From: Phenylobacterium sp. | GTDB lineage: Bacteria > Pseudomonadota > Alphaproteobacteria > Caulobacterales > Caulobacteraceae | Length of the DNA stretch: 64,000 nt | Direction of reading: 5' to 3' | Assembly: GCA_017991675.1 (NCBI GenBank) | Contig: JAGOQB010000002.1 | Location: forward strand, 248,001 to 312,000 | Shown here: positions 43,253 to 52,480 of the stretch, one piece after another | How the letters are laid out: each line of letters opens with the position of its first letter | Numbering within the stretch: position 1 is the first letter of the stretch | Program-made: the position numbers and the translations under genes | The notes under the pieces: generated by a model | Databases searched by the model: none | Told to the model about the DNA's origin: nothing | What the model saw: the letters and a program-made list of their open reading frames with translations, nothing else

Positions 43253-43363
43253 GTCATCCCGGAAAGCGCGACAGCGCTTGTCCGGGACCCATTCGCACAG
43301 GTCCTTCCGGAAAAGTCAGTGTTGATGGGTCCCGGTCTTCCGCGGCGCGGAAACCGGGATGAC
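43253..43363. repeat. nested palindromic intergenic repeat (REP/BIME-like, cruciform-forming)
   Basis: The outer arms GTCATCCCGG (43253-43262) and CCGGGATGAC (43354-43363) are perfectly complementary. The inner arms CCGGGACCCAT (43282-43292) and ATGGGTCCCGG (43325-43335) are also perfect. Between outer and inner arms each side carries its own hairpin: AAGCGC/GCGCTT (43264-43269, 43274-43279) and TTCCGCG/CGCGGAA (43338-43344, 43346-43352). The result is a cloverleaf-like 111-base element in the leuA to DMT gap. The GTCATCCCGG...GGGACCCA core resembles dispersed alphaproteobacterial intergenic repeats. Confidence 0.8.
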
Positions 43364-43371
43364 ACCTTGAG

Positions 43372-44949
<1,578 letters not shown>

Positions 44950-45033
44950 TTGCGAACTCTCTTCGCGGGCATTCTGTAGGGGCGGGCGGCGGGTGAATTG
45001 TCCCCTGAGCGCCCGGCCGCGGAGTCGCGCAGC

Positions 45034-45102
45034 CTAAAGGGTCGCCCAGGGGCGGCTAAGCCCCAGGTCGAGAAGAAGCAGGCTGTTCAGCTGCGTGCGC
45101 AT
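45034..45102 (-). CDS. leuA leader peptide (22 aa, 8 Leu)
   Basis: An ATG at 45102 opens a 22-codon frame ending in TAG at 45034, 84 bases before the leuA start. Eight of the 22 codons are leucine (CTG, CTT and CTC), four in a row in SLLLLDLGL. The distal part of the frame overlaps a GGGGC/GCCCC hairpin (45049-45053, 45060-45064). This is the arrangement of amino-acid attenuation leaders, where ribosome stalling at Leu codons changes RNA folding. No classical Shine-Dalgarno is visible and no U-rich terminator follows, so the mechanism may differ from E. coli leu. Confidence 0.7.
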   Translation of the reverse strand: MRTQLNSLLLLDLGLSRPWATL

Positions 45103-45198
45103 GGCGCCGTGTGTACCCAAAGGGGGATCAGGCCGCAAGACTATTGCGCAAGATCAACGCCTGAGACCTATGCGCGCAATAACCTTCCCCTGGGCGCC

Positions 45199-45816
45199 TC
45201 AGGCGTTTTCCATCGCCAGCGCCTTCCAGACGGCGGGCCGAGCGATCATCCTGACCATGTGCTCGCTGATCTTCGGGAACTGCGAGGGGTCGACTCCATC
45301 GTCGTCCAGCCAGCTGGCGATGGTGAACAGATAGGGATCGCAGATCGTGTACTGCTCGCCCATCACCCAGGGACCGACGAACATCTCGTCCTCGATCAGC
45401 TGGAAGCAGGTGGCCATGTTGTCGGCGACCTTTTCGCGCATCGCGGCCTGGGCGGCCGGGTCGTCGGCCCAGCGCGAGGCGCGCGGCCCATGGGCGTGGG
45501 CCACGTGCACGGTCGAGGCGAGATAGCCGTTGAAGGCCTGCACCTGGCCGAAGCCGAACGGGTCGCTCGGCGCCAGCTGGGCGTCCGGGAACGACTGGGC
45601 GATGTAGGCCAGGATCGACAGGTTTTCGGTCAGCACGCCCAGATTCGTGACGAGCGCCGGCACCCGGCCCTTGGGATTGAGGTCCAGGAACTCGGGCTTG
45701 TGCTGGTCGCCGGCGCGCAGATCCATGCGGATCGCCTCGTACTCGGCGCCGGCTTCTTCCAGCGCGATGTGCGAGGCCAGGGCGCAGGAGCCGGTCGAGT
45801 AGAAGAGCCTGAGCAT
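45199..45816 (-). CDS. glutathione S-transferase family protein
   Basis: A 205-residue two-domain GST. The N-terminal thioredoxin fold begins MLRLFYSTGSCALASHIALE, close to bacterial beta-class GSTs (with Cys at position 11), and NPKGRVPALV gives the cis-Pro of the glutathione site. The helical C-terminal domain runs from about 88. It conjugates or reduces using glutathione; the substrate is unknown. Its start overlaps the stop of the upstream TVP38 gene by one base (TGATG), so they are co-translated. Confidence 0.88.
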   Translation of the reverse strand: MLRLFYSTGSCALASHIALEEAGAEYEAIRMDLRAGDQHKPEFLDLNPKGRVPALVTNLGVLTENLSILAYIAQSFPDAQLAPSDPFGFGQVQAFNGYLASTVHVAHAHGPRASRWADDPAAQAAMREKVADNMATCFQLIEDEMFVGPWVMGEQYTICDPYLFTIASWLDDDGVDPSQFPKISEHMVRMIARPAVWKALAMENA

Positions 45817-46544
45817 CAGTCGTCCCTCATCGGCCCGCTGATCGCGTCCTCACGCGACTTCAGCCAGTTGCGGGCGAACCAGCCGATGGCGATCCAGGCG
45901 ATCACGATCAGCGCCAGCCACAGCAGGTGGGCGCCGCCCTCCCCCTTCAACACCTGGACGATGGAATTGCCGGCGAAGGCGGTCAGCACGATCTTCGGCA
46001 CGATGCCGATGGCGGTGCCGAACGCGAAGTCGCGCAATCGCATCGGGGTGACGCCGGCGGCCATGTTGACGACGATGAACGGCGCCGAGGGCACCAGCCG
46101 CACGATCAGGCTGGCGAGAAAGCCGTTGCGGCCGACCAGGTCCATGAACCGCTGCACCCCCTGGCTCGACAGCAGTTGCAGGCTGCGCGCTCCGGCGGTG
46201 CGGCCGAGATAGAAGCCGACCAGGGCCGAGACCATGGTGCCGATCCAGCTGTAGGCGAAGCCCGTCCAGGCGCCGAAGGCGACCACCGCCGCGGCGATCA
46301 GCACGAACTGCGGCACCCCCACGAAGGCGAGGATCGCGAAGGCCGCGACCGCCACCGGCAACGCCCAGGGCCCGTCGGAGGCCAGGCCCAGCCAGCGTTC
46401 GACCGTCGCCTCGCCATCGAAACCCAGGACTTGCGCCCCGAACAGGAAGACCACGCCGACGCCGCCGAACAGCACGAAGGACACGGCCAGCGTGCGCCAG
46501 GCCTTGGCGTCCATTTCGGTGAGGAAGCGGATGATGCGGCGCAT
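45816..46544 (-). CDS. TVP38/TMEM64 (DedA-superfamily) membrane protein
   Basis: A 242-residue protein with five to six hydrophobic segments. FVGVPQFVLIAAAVVAFGAW, SALVGFYLGRTAG and RLVPSAPFIVVNMAAGVTPM form the VTT (SNARE-associated) domain, including the G.xxG and Pro-rich re-entrant loops. DedA/VTT proteins act as lipid scramblases or in membrane homeostasis. It precedes the GST gene in a two-gene operon. Confidence 0.87.
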   Translation of the reverse strand: MRRIIRFLTEMDAKAWRTLAVSFVLFGGVGVVFLFGAQVLGFDGEATVERWLGLASDGPWALPVAVAAFAILAFVGVPQFVLIAAAVVAFGAWTGFAYSWIGTMVSALVGFYLGRTAGARSLQLLSSQGVQRFMDLVGRNGFLASLIVRLVPSAPFIVVNMAAGVTPMRLRDFAFGTAIGIVPKIVLTAFAGNSIVQVLKGEGGAHLLWLALIVIAWIAIGWFARNWLKSREDAISGPMRDD

Positions 46545-46604
46545 CGCTCTCCCGTCGCCTGTTCGCGCCGCGTGGTCAAGGAGGGCCTCGCGGCTGCTGG
46601 GCGA

Positions 46605-47051
46605 CTAACCCGCGCCGGTCGGCTTCCAGTCTGCGCCGGGAATGGTGTTGACCATCCAGGGGATGCCGAACTGGTCGACCAGGGCGCCGTAGCCGGGCGA
46701 CCAGAAGGTCTCGGCGAACGGCATCGCGACCTTGCCGCCCTGCGACAGGGCGTCGAACACTCGGCGCGCTTCGCCCGCGTCCTCGCTGTGGAAGGTGACG
46801 TCGAAGCCGTTCTTGGGCTTGTCGATGTTCGGCGCGAACTCGGGCGCCATGTCCGCGCCCATCAGCGCCTGGTCGCCGGCTTCAAGCCAACAGTGCATCA
46901 GCCAGTCCTTGTGCTTGGGGTCGACCGGCATGTCCGGCGGACCCTCGCCATAGGGAAAGGCCGCGGTGACCCTGCCGCCGAGGACCTTGGCGTAGAAGTC
47001 GAAGGCGGCCCGGCACTGGCCCTGGAAGCTGAGACTGGTGACAAGTTTCAT
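46605..47051 (-). CDS. VOC family protein (PhnB/glyoxalase-like)
   Basis: A 148-residue vicinal-oxygen-chelate protein of the PhnB type. The repeated beta-alpha-beta-beta-beta units appear as SFQGQCRAAFDFYAKVLGG at the N-terminus and NGFDVTFHSEDAGEARRVFD in the second half, ending DQFGIPWMVN. Such proteins are often annotated glyoxalase/bleomycin resistance; the substrate is unknown. It is divergent from the double TetR regulator at 47167, 115 bases away, which may control it. Confidence 0.88.
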   Translation of the reverse strand: MKLVTSLSFQGQCRAAFDFYAKVLGGRVTAAFPYGEGPPDMPVDPKHKDWLMHCWLEAGDQALMGADMAPEFAPNIDKPKNGFDVTFHSEDAGEARRVFDALSQGGKVAMPFAETFWSPGYGALVDQFGIPWMVNTIPGADWKPTGAG

Positions 47052-47166
47052 GGCGCTCTTTCCTGGTTGCGGGATCAGCCGCAGTTCAACGCCCAGGACG
47101 GCGTTTTGTGGCCGCGCCGCCGCCCTCGACCTCGACGCCGGGCGCGCCGCACGCCATCAAGGGCGC

Positions 47167-48399
47167 ATGGCCCTTGCTGCGGACATTCGGACCCAGGCCA
47201 TGGCCGCGGCCATGGCGATCATCGCCGACCGCGGCGTGGCCGCGCTGTCGATCCGCGACCTGGCGCAGGCGATCGGCAAGAGCACCACCGTCATCGTCAA
47301 CCTGTTCCAGACCAAGGCCGGCCTGCTGGCGGCGACGGCCGAAGCGGCGTTGGAGATGGACGCCGCGTTTCATGCGCGCTTCCTGGCGCAGACGGACGGC
47401 GCGCCGCTGAACCGCCAGACCCTGCGGGCTCTGACGGCGCGCTACCTCGCCGCCCGGACTGCGCCGCAGGCCGCCTTCGCCAGGGTGTGGGAAGAGTATC
47501 TGACCGACCGCGAGGCCTGCGCCGCCGCCGCCGGCCAACTGGCCGCCTGGGCCGGGCTGCGCGAGCGGGCCTGGACCGAGCTCCTCAGCCGTGCGCCGGC
47601 GCTGTCGGGCCTGGCGCCGGTGATCTTTCCCTATCTGGTGATGGAGGAGTTCTATGCCGGCGCCCTGGGCGGGCGGCTCGACTACAGCCTGCTGCTTGAG
47701 GAATCGCTCGACGGGCTGACGGCCCGGGCCCCCGCCAACGGCGCGCCGGTGATCGACTGGGTGGCTGAGGGGCTGACCCCGCCGCAGCCGCCGGGCAAGC
47801 GGCACGAGGGCGAGACGATGAAGCTGCGGCTGCTCGACATCGCCGCGGACCTGATCATGGAGGGCGGCGTCGGGGCGGTGACCAACCGCTCGGTCACCCA
47901 GCACGCCAAGGCCTCGACCTCGACGATCCTCTACCATTTCGGGGACATGCGCAGCTTCCTGGCCGAGGCCATCTGGCACAGCGTGTTCCGCGCGATCCCG
48001 CCCTATCTCGACTGGCGCCGGCCGCTGGATCCCCAGCGCCCCGCCGATCTAGACGACTGGGCGCGGCTGATGGCGACGACCCTGCAGCCGGCCTCTCCAG
48101 ACGGCCAGGCCGGCTTCTACGTGAAGTATGCGCGCCTGATCGCCCAGATCTGCCTGCTCGCCCGGCGCGATCCGGCGTTCCAGGATCTGGCCGCGCTGCT
48201 GCGTGGGCCTGAGGGCGGCGGCACCTATGCCCGGCGCGAGGCGATCTGGCCCCCGCAGTACGTGCTGACCCGCCTGAGCGCCGCCCACTTCGCCATCTGG
48301 ATCAAGGGCCGCGCGCTGTTGGACGCCGCAATCACGCCCGCCGACACGCCCGAAGACCGCCTGCGCGTGGCCGCCCTTACTCTCGCCTCGCGCGCCTAG
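47167..48399 (+). CDS. tandem (double) TetR-family transcriptional regulator
   Basis: 410 residues from ATG 47167; a longer frame starts inside the divergent gene's control region and is not favoured. Two complete TetR units are fused: one helix-turn-helix at about 8-55 (IIADRGVAALSIRDLAQAI then KSTTVIVNLFQTKAGL) and another at about 218-265 (LIMEGGVGAVTNRSVTQHAK then STSTILYHFGDM). Each is followed by a ligand-type helical domain. A single chain with two DNA-binding heads would mimic a TetR dimer or bind two different half-sites. Candidate targets are the VOC gene and the downstream TonB receptor. Confidence 0.85.
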   Translation: MALAADIRTQAMAAAMAIIADRGVAALSIRDLAQAIGKSTTVIVNLFQTKAGLLAATAEAALEMDAAFHARFLAQTDGAPLNRQTLRALTARYLAARTAPQAAFARVWEEYLTDREACAAAAGQLAAWAGLRERAWTELLSRAPALSGLAPVIFPYLVMEEFYAGALGGRLDYSLLLEESLDGLTARAPANGAPVIDWVAEGLTPPQPPGKRHEGETMKLRLLDIAADLIMEGGVGAVTNRSVTQHAKASTSTILYHFGDMRSFLAEAIWHSVFRAIPPYLDWRRPLDPQRPADLDDWARLMATTLQPASPDGQAGFYVKYARLIAQICLLARRDPAFQDLAALLRGPEGGGTYARREAIWPPQYVLTRLSAAHFAIWIKGRALLDAAITPADTPEDRLRVAALTLASRA

Positions 48400-48419
48400 A
48401 AGGCCGAACAGGCGTTTTT
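48393..48419 (+). terminator. possible terminator after the double TetR gene
   Basis: CGCCT (48393-48397) and AGGCG (48410-48414) can pair around a 12-base loop, followed by TTTTT (48415-48419). The stem is short and overlaps the stop codon, so the call is tentative. Confidence 0.4.
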
Positions 48420-48528
48420 CTCCCTCACGTAACGCTGCGCGTCATTAAAGCATCGCAAGCCAACACTATATCCACGCCACATCGAACGACTGCTTTTTCG
48501 AGTAACCCAGTTCGGGGCGGGGATTTCC

Positions 48529-50763
48529 ATGAACTTCAAGTCCAAGGCGGCGCTCGCCGCCGTTCTGCTGGCCGGCGCCAGCGCCGCCGCCATGCCGGCC
48601 GCGGCCGATGACGCGGCCCAGGTCGACGAGCTGATCGTCACCGCCCGCCGCCGCGCGGAATCCGAACAGAAGGTGGCCACGGCGCTCACCGTCCTCAGCG
48701 GCGACGAGCTGGAACGCCGCAACATCGAAACCGTCAACGATCTCGAGAACAGCGTCCCGAACCTGGAGGTCACCAGCCAGCTGGGCGGCGGCCAGCCGCA
48801 GTTCCGCATCCGCGGCGTCGGCATGACCGACTATGCGGCCAACAACACCTCGACCGTCGGGGTCTATATCGACGAGGTCGCCTATCCCTACGGGTCGATG
48901 ACCCAGGGCGCGCTGTTCGACGTGGCCCGCATCGAGGTGCTGCGCGGGCCGCAGGGCATCCTCTACGGGCGCAACACCACCGGCGGCGCGGTCAGCGTCA
49001 TCACCAACGCCCCGACCAAGGCCTTCGACGCCGGGATCAACGCCTCGTACGGCCGCTACAACGCTGTCCACGCCGACGGCTTCGTCTCCGGTCCGCTGAC
49101 CGACACCCTGTCGGCGCGTCTGGCGGCCACCGTCGACCAGGGCGGCGCCTGGCAATACCACCGCGACACGCTGGAAGAGCTCGGCGACAAGGACCGCTGG
49201 GCGGTGCGCCTGCGCCTGGACTGGCAGCCGACCGACGCCACCCAGATCGACGGCTCGCTGCGTTACAACCGCGACCAGTCGGACGGCCTCGGCCTGCGCC
49301 TGGTCACCCGCCCGTTCCAGTCGCACAACTATGCGCCGATCGGCCGGCTCTACCCGATCGACACCGAGCGCCGGATCACCGGCTGGGGCATCAGCCCCTA
49401 TTTCGCCAAGCTGATCGGGGTCTCGACGAACGCCAAGCCGTTCCGCGACAACGAGGGCTGGGGCGCCAACGTCCGCCTGCGCCACGACTTCGGCTGGGCG
49501 GCGCTGACCGCCGTCGCCGCCTACGAGACCCTGGAGCGGCGCGAGTTCAACGACTGGGACGCCACCGCCTCGAACGAGGCCGGGACGTTCTTCTTCAACG
49601 ACATCGAGACCCTGTCGCAGGAAGTGCGCCTGGTCTCGCCGGCCGAGGGCAGCTTCCGCTGGCTGGCCGGGCTCTACCACTCGACCGAGACGGTGGACGG
49701 CGGCTTCTATTCGGACTTCTCGGAAGCCTCGGCCCTGCGCAACTGGATGAGCACCAGCTACACCCAGGACGTCCAGACCACCGGCGTGTTCGGCAATATC
49801 GACTACGACCTGACCGAGCGCCTGACGCTGTCGGCGGGCCTGCGCTACGAGGACGAGACCCGCGAGCTGAAGGACTTCCTGACCCAGGTCCTGGCCCCGG
49901 TCCCCAACCGTCTGGCCTCGACCAGCGCCGAGCAGTCGATGGGCGAATGGTCCGGCAAGATCGGCCTGGAGTACAAGGCCAGCGACGACGTCCTGCTGTT
50001 CGCCAGCGCCGCCCGTGGCGTGAAGTCCGGCGGCTTCACCACCTACAACAGCGGCCTGCCCCAACAGCTCGAGCCGTTCACCCCCGAGACGCTCTACGCC
50101 TATGAGGCCGGGGTGAAGTCGGAGTTCTTCGACCGCAGGCTGCGGGTCAACCTGTCGGCCTTCTACTACGACTACCGCGACCAGCAGCTGCAGGGGATCC
50201 TCTACACCCAGACCGGCCGGGTCGGGCGGATGATCAACATTCCGAAGTCGCACATCTGGGGCGGCGAGCTGGAGCTGACCTGGCGGCCGACCGAGCGCCT
50301 GACGATCAACCAGTCGCTCGGCTACAAGTACGGCGAGTACGACGAATTCTACTTCGTCAACTCTGCGGCCACCGAAGCGGCGCGCGACCCGGTCACCGGC
50401 CAGTACAACACCATCGTCTACAGCGACCGTTCGGGCGAGCGCCTGCCCTTCCCGCGCGCCGACTACAAGGGCGCGATCAGCTACGTGATGGACGTCGGTC
50501 CGTGGCAGTTCGAGGCCGAGACCAACTACAACTATCGCAGCTCGCTGTTCAGCACGACGTCGAACTCGGTGATCGGCGACTACTGGCTGGTCAACGCCAA
50601 CCTGACCGCGCGGCCGATCGACGGCCATTACTCGATCGGGCTGTGGGTGAACAACGCCCTCGACAGCTACTTCGAAGAGACCCGCAACGCCTTCATCTCG
50701 GCGGCCACCGCCAGCCCGCACCCGCCGCGCACCTACGGCATGCGGATGAGCTGGCGCTACTGA
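48529..50763 (+). CDS. TonB-dependent outer-membrane receptor
   Basis: A 744-residue receptor with a signal peptide (about 1-26, ending PAAA) and a plug domain at about 45-165: DELIVTARRRAESEQKVA, IRGVGMTDYAANNTSTVGVY and VLRGPQGILYGRNTTGGAVS. The barrel ends in RMSWRY with a C-terminal aromatic residue for BAM recognition. It is of the kind abundant in Caulobacter and sphingomonads for uptake of complex substrates. A PhoD-type phosphodiesterase follows 92 bases later on the same strand, suggesting a phosphorylated substrate. Two strong hairpins lie between the genes. Confidence 0.93.
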   Translation: MNFKSKAALAAVLLAGASAAAMPAAADDAAQVDELIVTARRRAESEQKVATALTVLSGDELERRNIETVNDLENSVPNLEVTSQLGGGQPQFRIRGVGMTDYAANNTSTVGVYIDEVAYPYGSMTQGALFDVARIEVLRGPQGILYGRNTTGGAVSVITNAPTKAFDAGINASYGRYNAVHADGFVSGPLTDTLSARLAATVDQGGAWQYHRDTLEELGDKDRWAVRLRLDWQPTDATQIDGSLRYNRDQSDGLGLRLVTRPFQSHNYAPIGRLYPIDTERRITGWGISPYFAKLIGVSTNAKPFRDNEGWGANVRLRHDFGWAALTAVAAYETLERREFNDWDATASNEAGTFFFNDIETLSQEVRLVSPAEGSFRWLAGLYHSTETVDGGFYSDFSEASALRNWMSTSYTQDVQTTGVFGNIDYDLTERLTLSAGLRYEDETRELKDFLTQVLAPVPNRLASTSAEQSMGEWSGKIGLEYKASDDVLLFASAARGVKSGGFTTYNSGLPQQLEPFTPETLYAYEAGVKSEFFDRRLRVNLSAFYYDYRDQQLQGILYTQTGRVGRMINIPKSHIWGGELELTWRPTERLTINQSLGYKYGEYDEFYFVNSAATEAARDPVTGQYNTIVYSDRSGERLPFPRADYKGAISYVMDVGPWQFEAETNYNYRSSLFSTTSNSVIGDYWLVNANLTARPIDGHYSIGLWVNNALDSYFEETRNAFISAATASPHPPRTYGMRMSWRY

Positions 50764-50770
50764 TCCCCCC

Positions 50771-50838
50771 TGGGGCCCACCCCCAATTCGGGCCCCAGCA
50801 CTGGCCCGCCGGACAGGACGCGTCCGGCGGGCCCCTTT
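50771..50838 (+). terminator. two tandem hairpins between the TonB receptor and phoD
   Basis: TGGGGCCC/GGGCCCCA (50771-50778, 50790-50797) is followed by a perfect 12-bp stem, GGCCCGCCGGAC/GTCCGGCGGGCC (50803-50814, 50822-50833), then CCTTTG. The second is very stable but has only a short T-run. It may terminate part of the transcription or protect the receptor mRNA 3' end while some readthrough reaches phoD. Confidence 0.65.
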
Positions 50839-50855
50839 GCCTTCGGAGTGTCCCC

Positions 50856-52469
50856 ATGGCCCTCGACCGTCGCGCGTTGATCGGAACTGGATTGGCGCTG
50901 GGCGCGGCGAGCGGGGCGGCTGCGAGGTCGGCGCTCGCCCCCTTCCAGCACGGGGTCGCCAGTGGCGAGCCGACCGCAACCGGCCTGCTGCTCTGGACGC
51001 GGCTGACCGGCGCCGGCGAAGCGGCCGGCCGCTGGCGGCTGGCGCGCGATCCGCAGATGGCCGACGTCGTCGCCCAGGGCGACTTCACCGCCCGGGCCGA
51101 GCGCGACTTCACGGTCAAGGTAGAGCCGGCGGGCCTGCAGCCGGGAACCGACTACTGGTACCAGTTCGAGGCGGCCGGGGCGCTCTCGCCCATCGGCCGG
51201 ACCCGAACGCTGGCGAGCGGGCGGCTCGACCAGCTCGACCTCGTGGTCGCCTGCTGCGCCATGTACACGATGGGCCGTTTCCACGGCTATCGCGCCATCG
51301 CCGAACGGCCACGGCTCGACGCGGTGCTGTTCGTCGGCGACTACATCTACGAGTACGGGGCGTCGAACTATCCGGGCATGGCCACGCTGCGCCCCGCCGA
51401 TCCGCCGCACGACACCCTGACGCTCAGCGACTATCGCCGCCGCTTCGCCCAGGCGCGGACCGACGCCGACCTGCAGGCCGCCCACGCCCGCGCGCCGTGG
51501 ATCTGCACCTGGGACGACCACGAGATCGCCAACGACGACTGGACCGGCGGGGCCCAGGGCCACGCGGCCGAGCGTCAGGGCGACTGGGAGGTCCGCAAGA
51601 TCGCCGCGGTGCGCGCCTATTACGAATGGATGCCGATCCGCGATCCGGCCCCGGCCGATCCCTACGGGGTGCAGCGGGCGGCGGCGTTCGGCGATCTGGC
51701 CACGCTGATCGTGCCCGAGACCCGGCTGAAAGCGCGCGAACAACAGCTCAGCATCCAGCGCGACCTGGAGTTCACAACCGGACCGGACGGGTCGAAGGTT
51801 CCCGACATCGAAGGCTTCCGCCGCAAGATCGCCGCACCGGAGCGCGCGATGCTGGGCGGCCAGCAGTTGGACTGGCTGGCGCGCGAGATCGAGGGCTCGG
51901 TCGCCGCCGGCCGCCCATGGGTGCTGCTCGGCAGCGCCACCATCATGGGCGACTACGACTATCCGGACATGTCGGACTTCGCCCCGGCCAGCGGACAGCT
52001 CAAGGGCTTCTTCGAGATGACCCGCCTGCAGTTGCCGCTGCTGAACCTCGACGCCTGGAGCGGCTACGGGGCCGAGCGCCAGCGCATCTACGACATCATC
52101 CGCCGCACCGGCGCCCAGACCGTGGTGCTGTCGGGCGACAGCCACATGGCCTTCGCCAACGAGTTGCATGACTCCCAGGGCCAGGTCGCGCTGGAAGTCG
52201 CCGCCACCACGATCACGGGGCCGTCGCTGGGCTCGGTGCTGGCCATGACGCAGGCGCCGCTGGGCGAGCGGCTCGCGGCCGCCAATCGCGACATCGCCTG
52301 GTGCGACCACCTGGCGATCGGCTTCATCGCCCTGCACCTGACCCGGCAGACCGTCGCCGCCGAATTCGTGGCGGTCGCCGATCCGCGCGGATCCGATCCC
52401 GCCACCGCTGTAGCGCGCCGCGTGGAGGCGCGCGCCGGCGAGCCCTGGCGCTTCGACGGCAAGGCGTAG
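50856..52469 (+). CDS. phoD: PhoD-type alkaline phosphatase/phosphodiesterase
   Basis: 537 residues from ATG 50856 (GGAG 7 bases upstream); the longer upstream frame overlaps the receptor gene and is not coding. The N-terminus MALDRRALIGTGLALGAAS has paired Arg and a hydrophobic stretch, compatible with Tat export as for known PhoD enzymes. HGVASGEPT and TGLLLWTRL mark the N-terminal PhoD domain. The metallophosphatase core has FVGDYIYEYG, TWDDHEIANDDW and VLSGDSHMAF. It cleaves phosphodiesters or monoesters outside the inner membrane, using Ca/Fe in known members. It is linked to the TonB receptor upstream. Confidence 0.92.
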   Translation: MALDRRALIGTGLALGAASGAAARSALAPFQHGVASGEPTATGLLLWTRLTGAGEAAGRWRLARDPQMADVVAQGDFTARAERDFTVKVEPAGLQPGTDYWYQFEAAGALSPIGRTRTLASGRLDQLDLVVACCAMYTMGRFHGYRAIAERPRLDAVLFVGDYIYEYGASNYPGMATLRPADPPHDTLTLSDYRRRFAQARTDADLQAAHARAPWICTWDDHEIANDDWTGGAQGHAAERQGDWEVRKIAAVRAYYEWMPIRDPAPADPYGVQRAAAFGDLATLIVPETRLKAREQQLSIQRDLEFTTGPDGSKVPDIEGFRRKIAAPERAMLGGQQLDWLAREIEGSVAAGRPWVLLGSATIMGDYDYPDMSDFAPASGQLKGFFEMTRLQLPLLNLDAWSGYGAERQRIYDIIRRTGAQTVVLSGDSHMAFANELHDSQGQVALEVAATTITGPSLGSVLAMTQAPLGERLAAANRDIAWCDHLAIGFIALHLTRQTVAAEFVAVADPRGSDPATAVARRVEARAGEPWRFDGKA

Positions 52470-52480
52470 CGGCCGGCTGA

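Noticed and set aside
50502..50855. Upstream extension of the phoD frame into the TonB receptor gene
   Set aside because: The extension overlaps a clear coding region in another frame. The Tat-like N-terminus and GGAG site place the start at 50856.
48466..50979. An 837-codon minus-strand frame opposite the TonB receptor
   Set aside because: It is a composition shadow of the receptor gene; its translation lacks domains and a plausible start.
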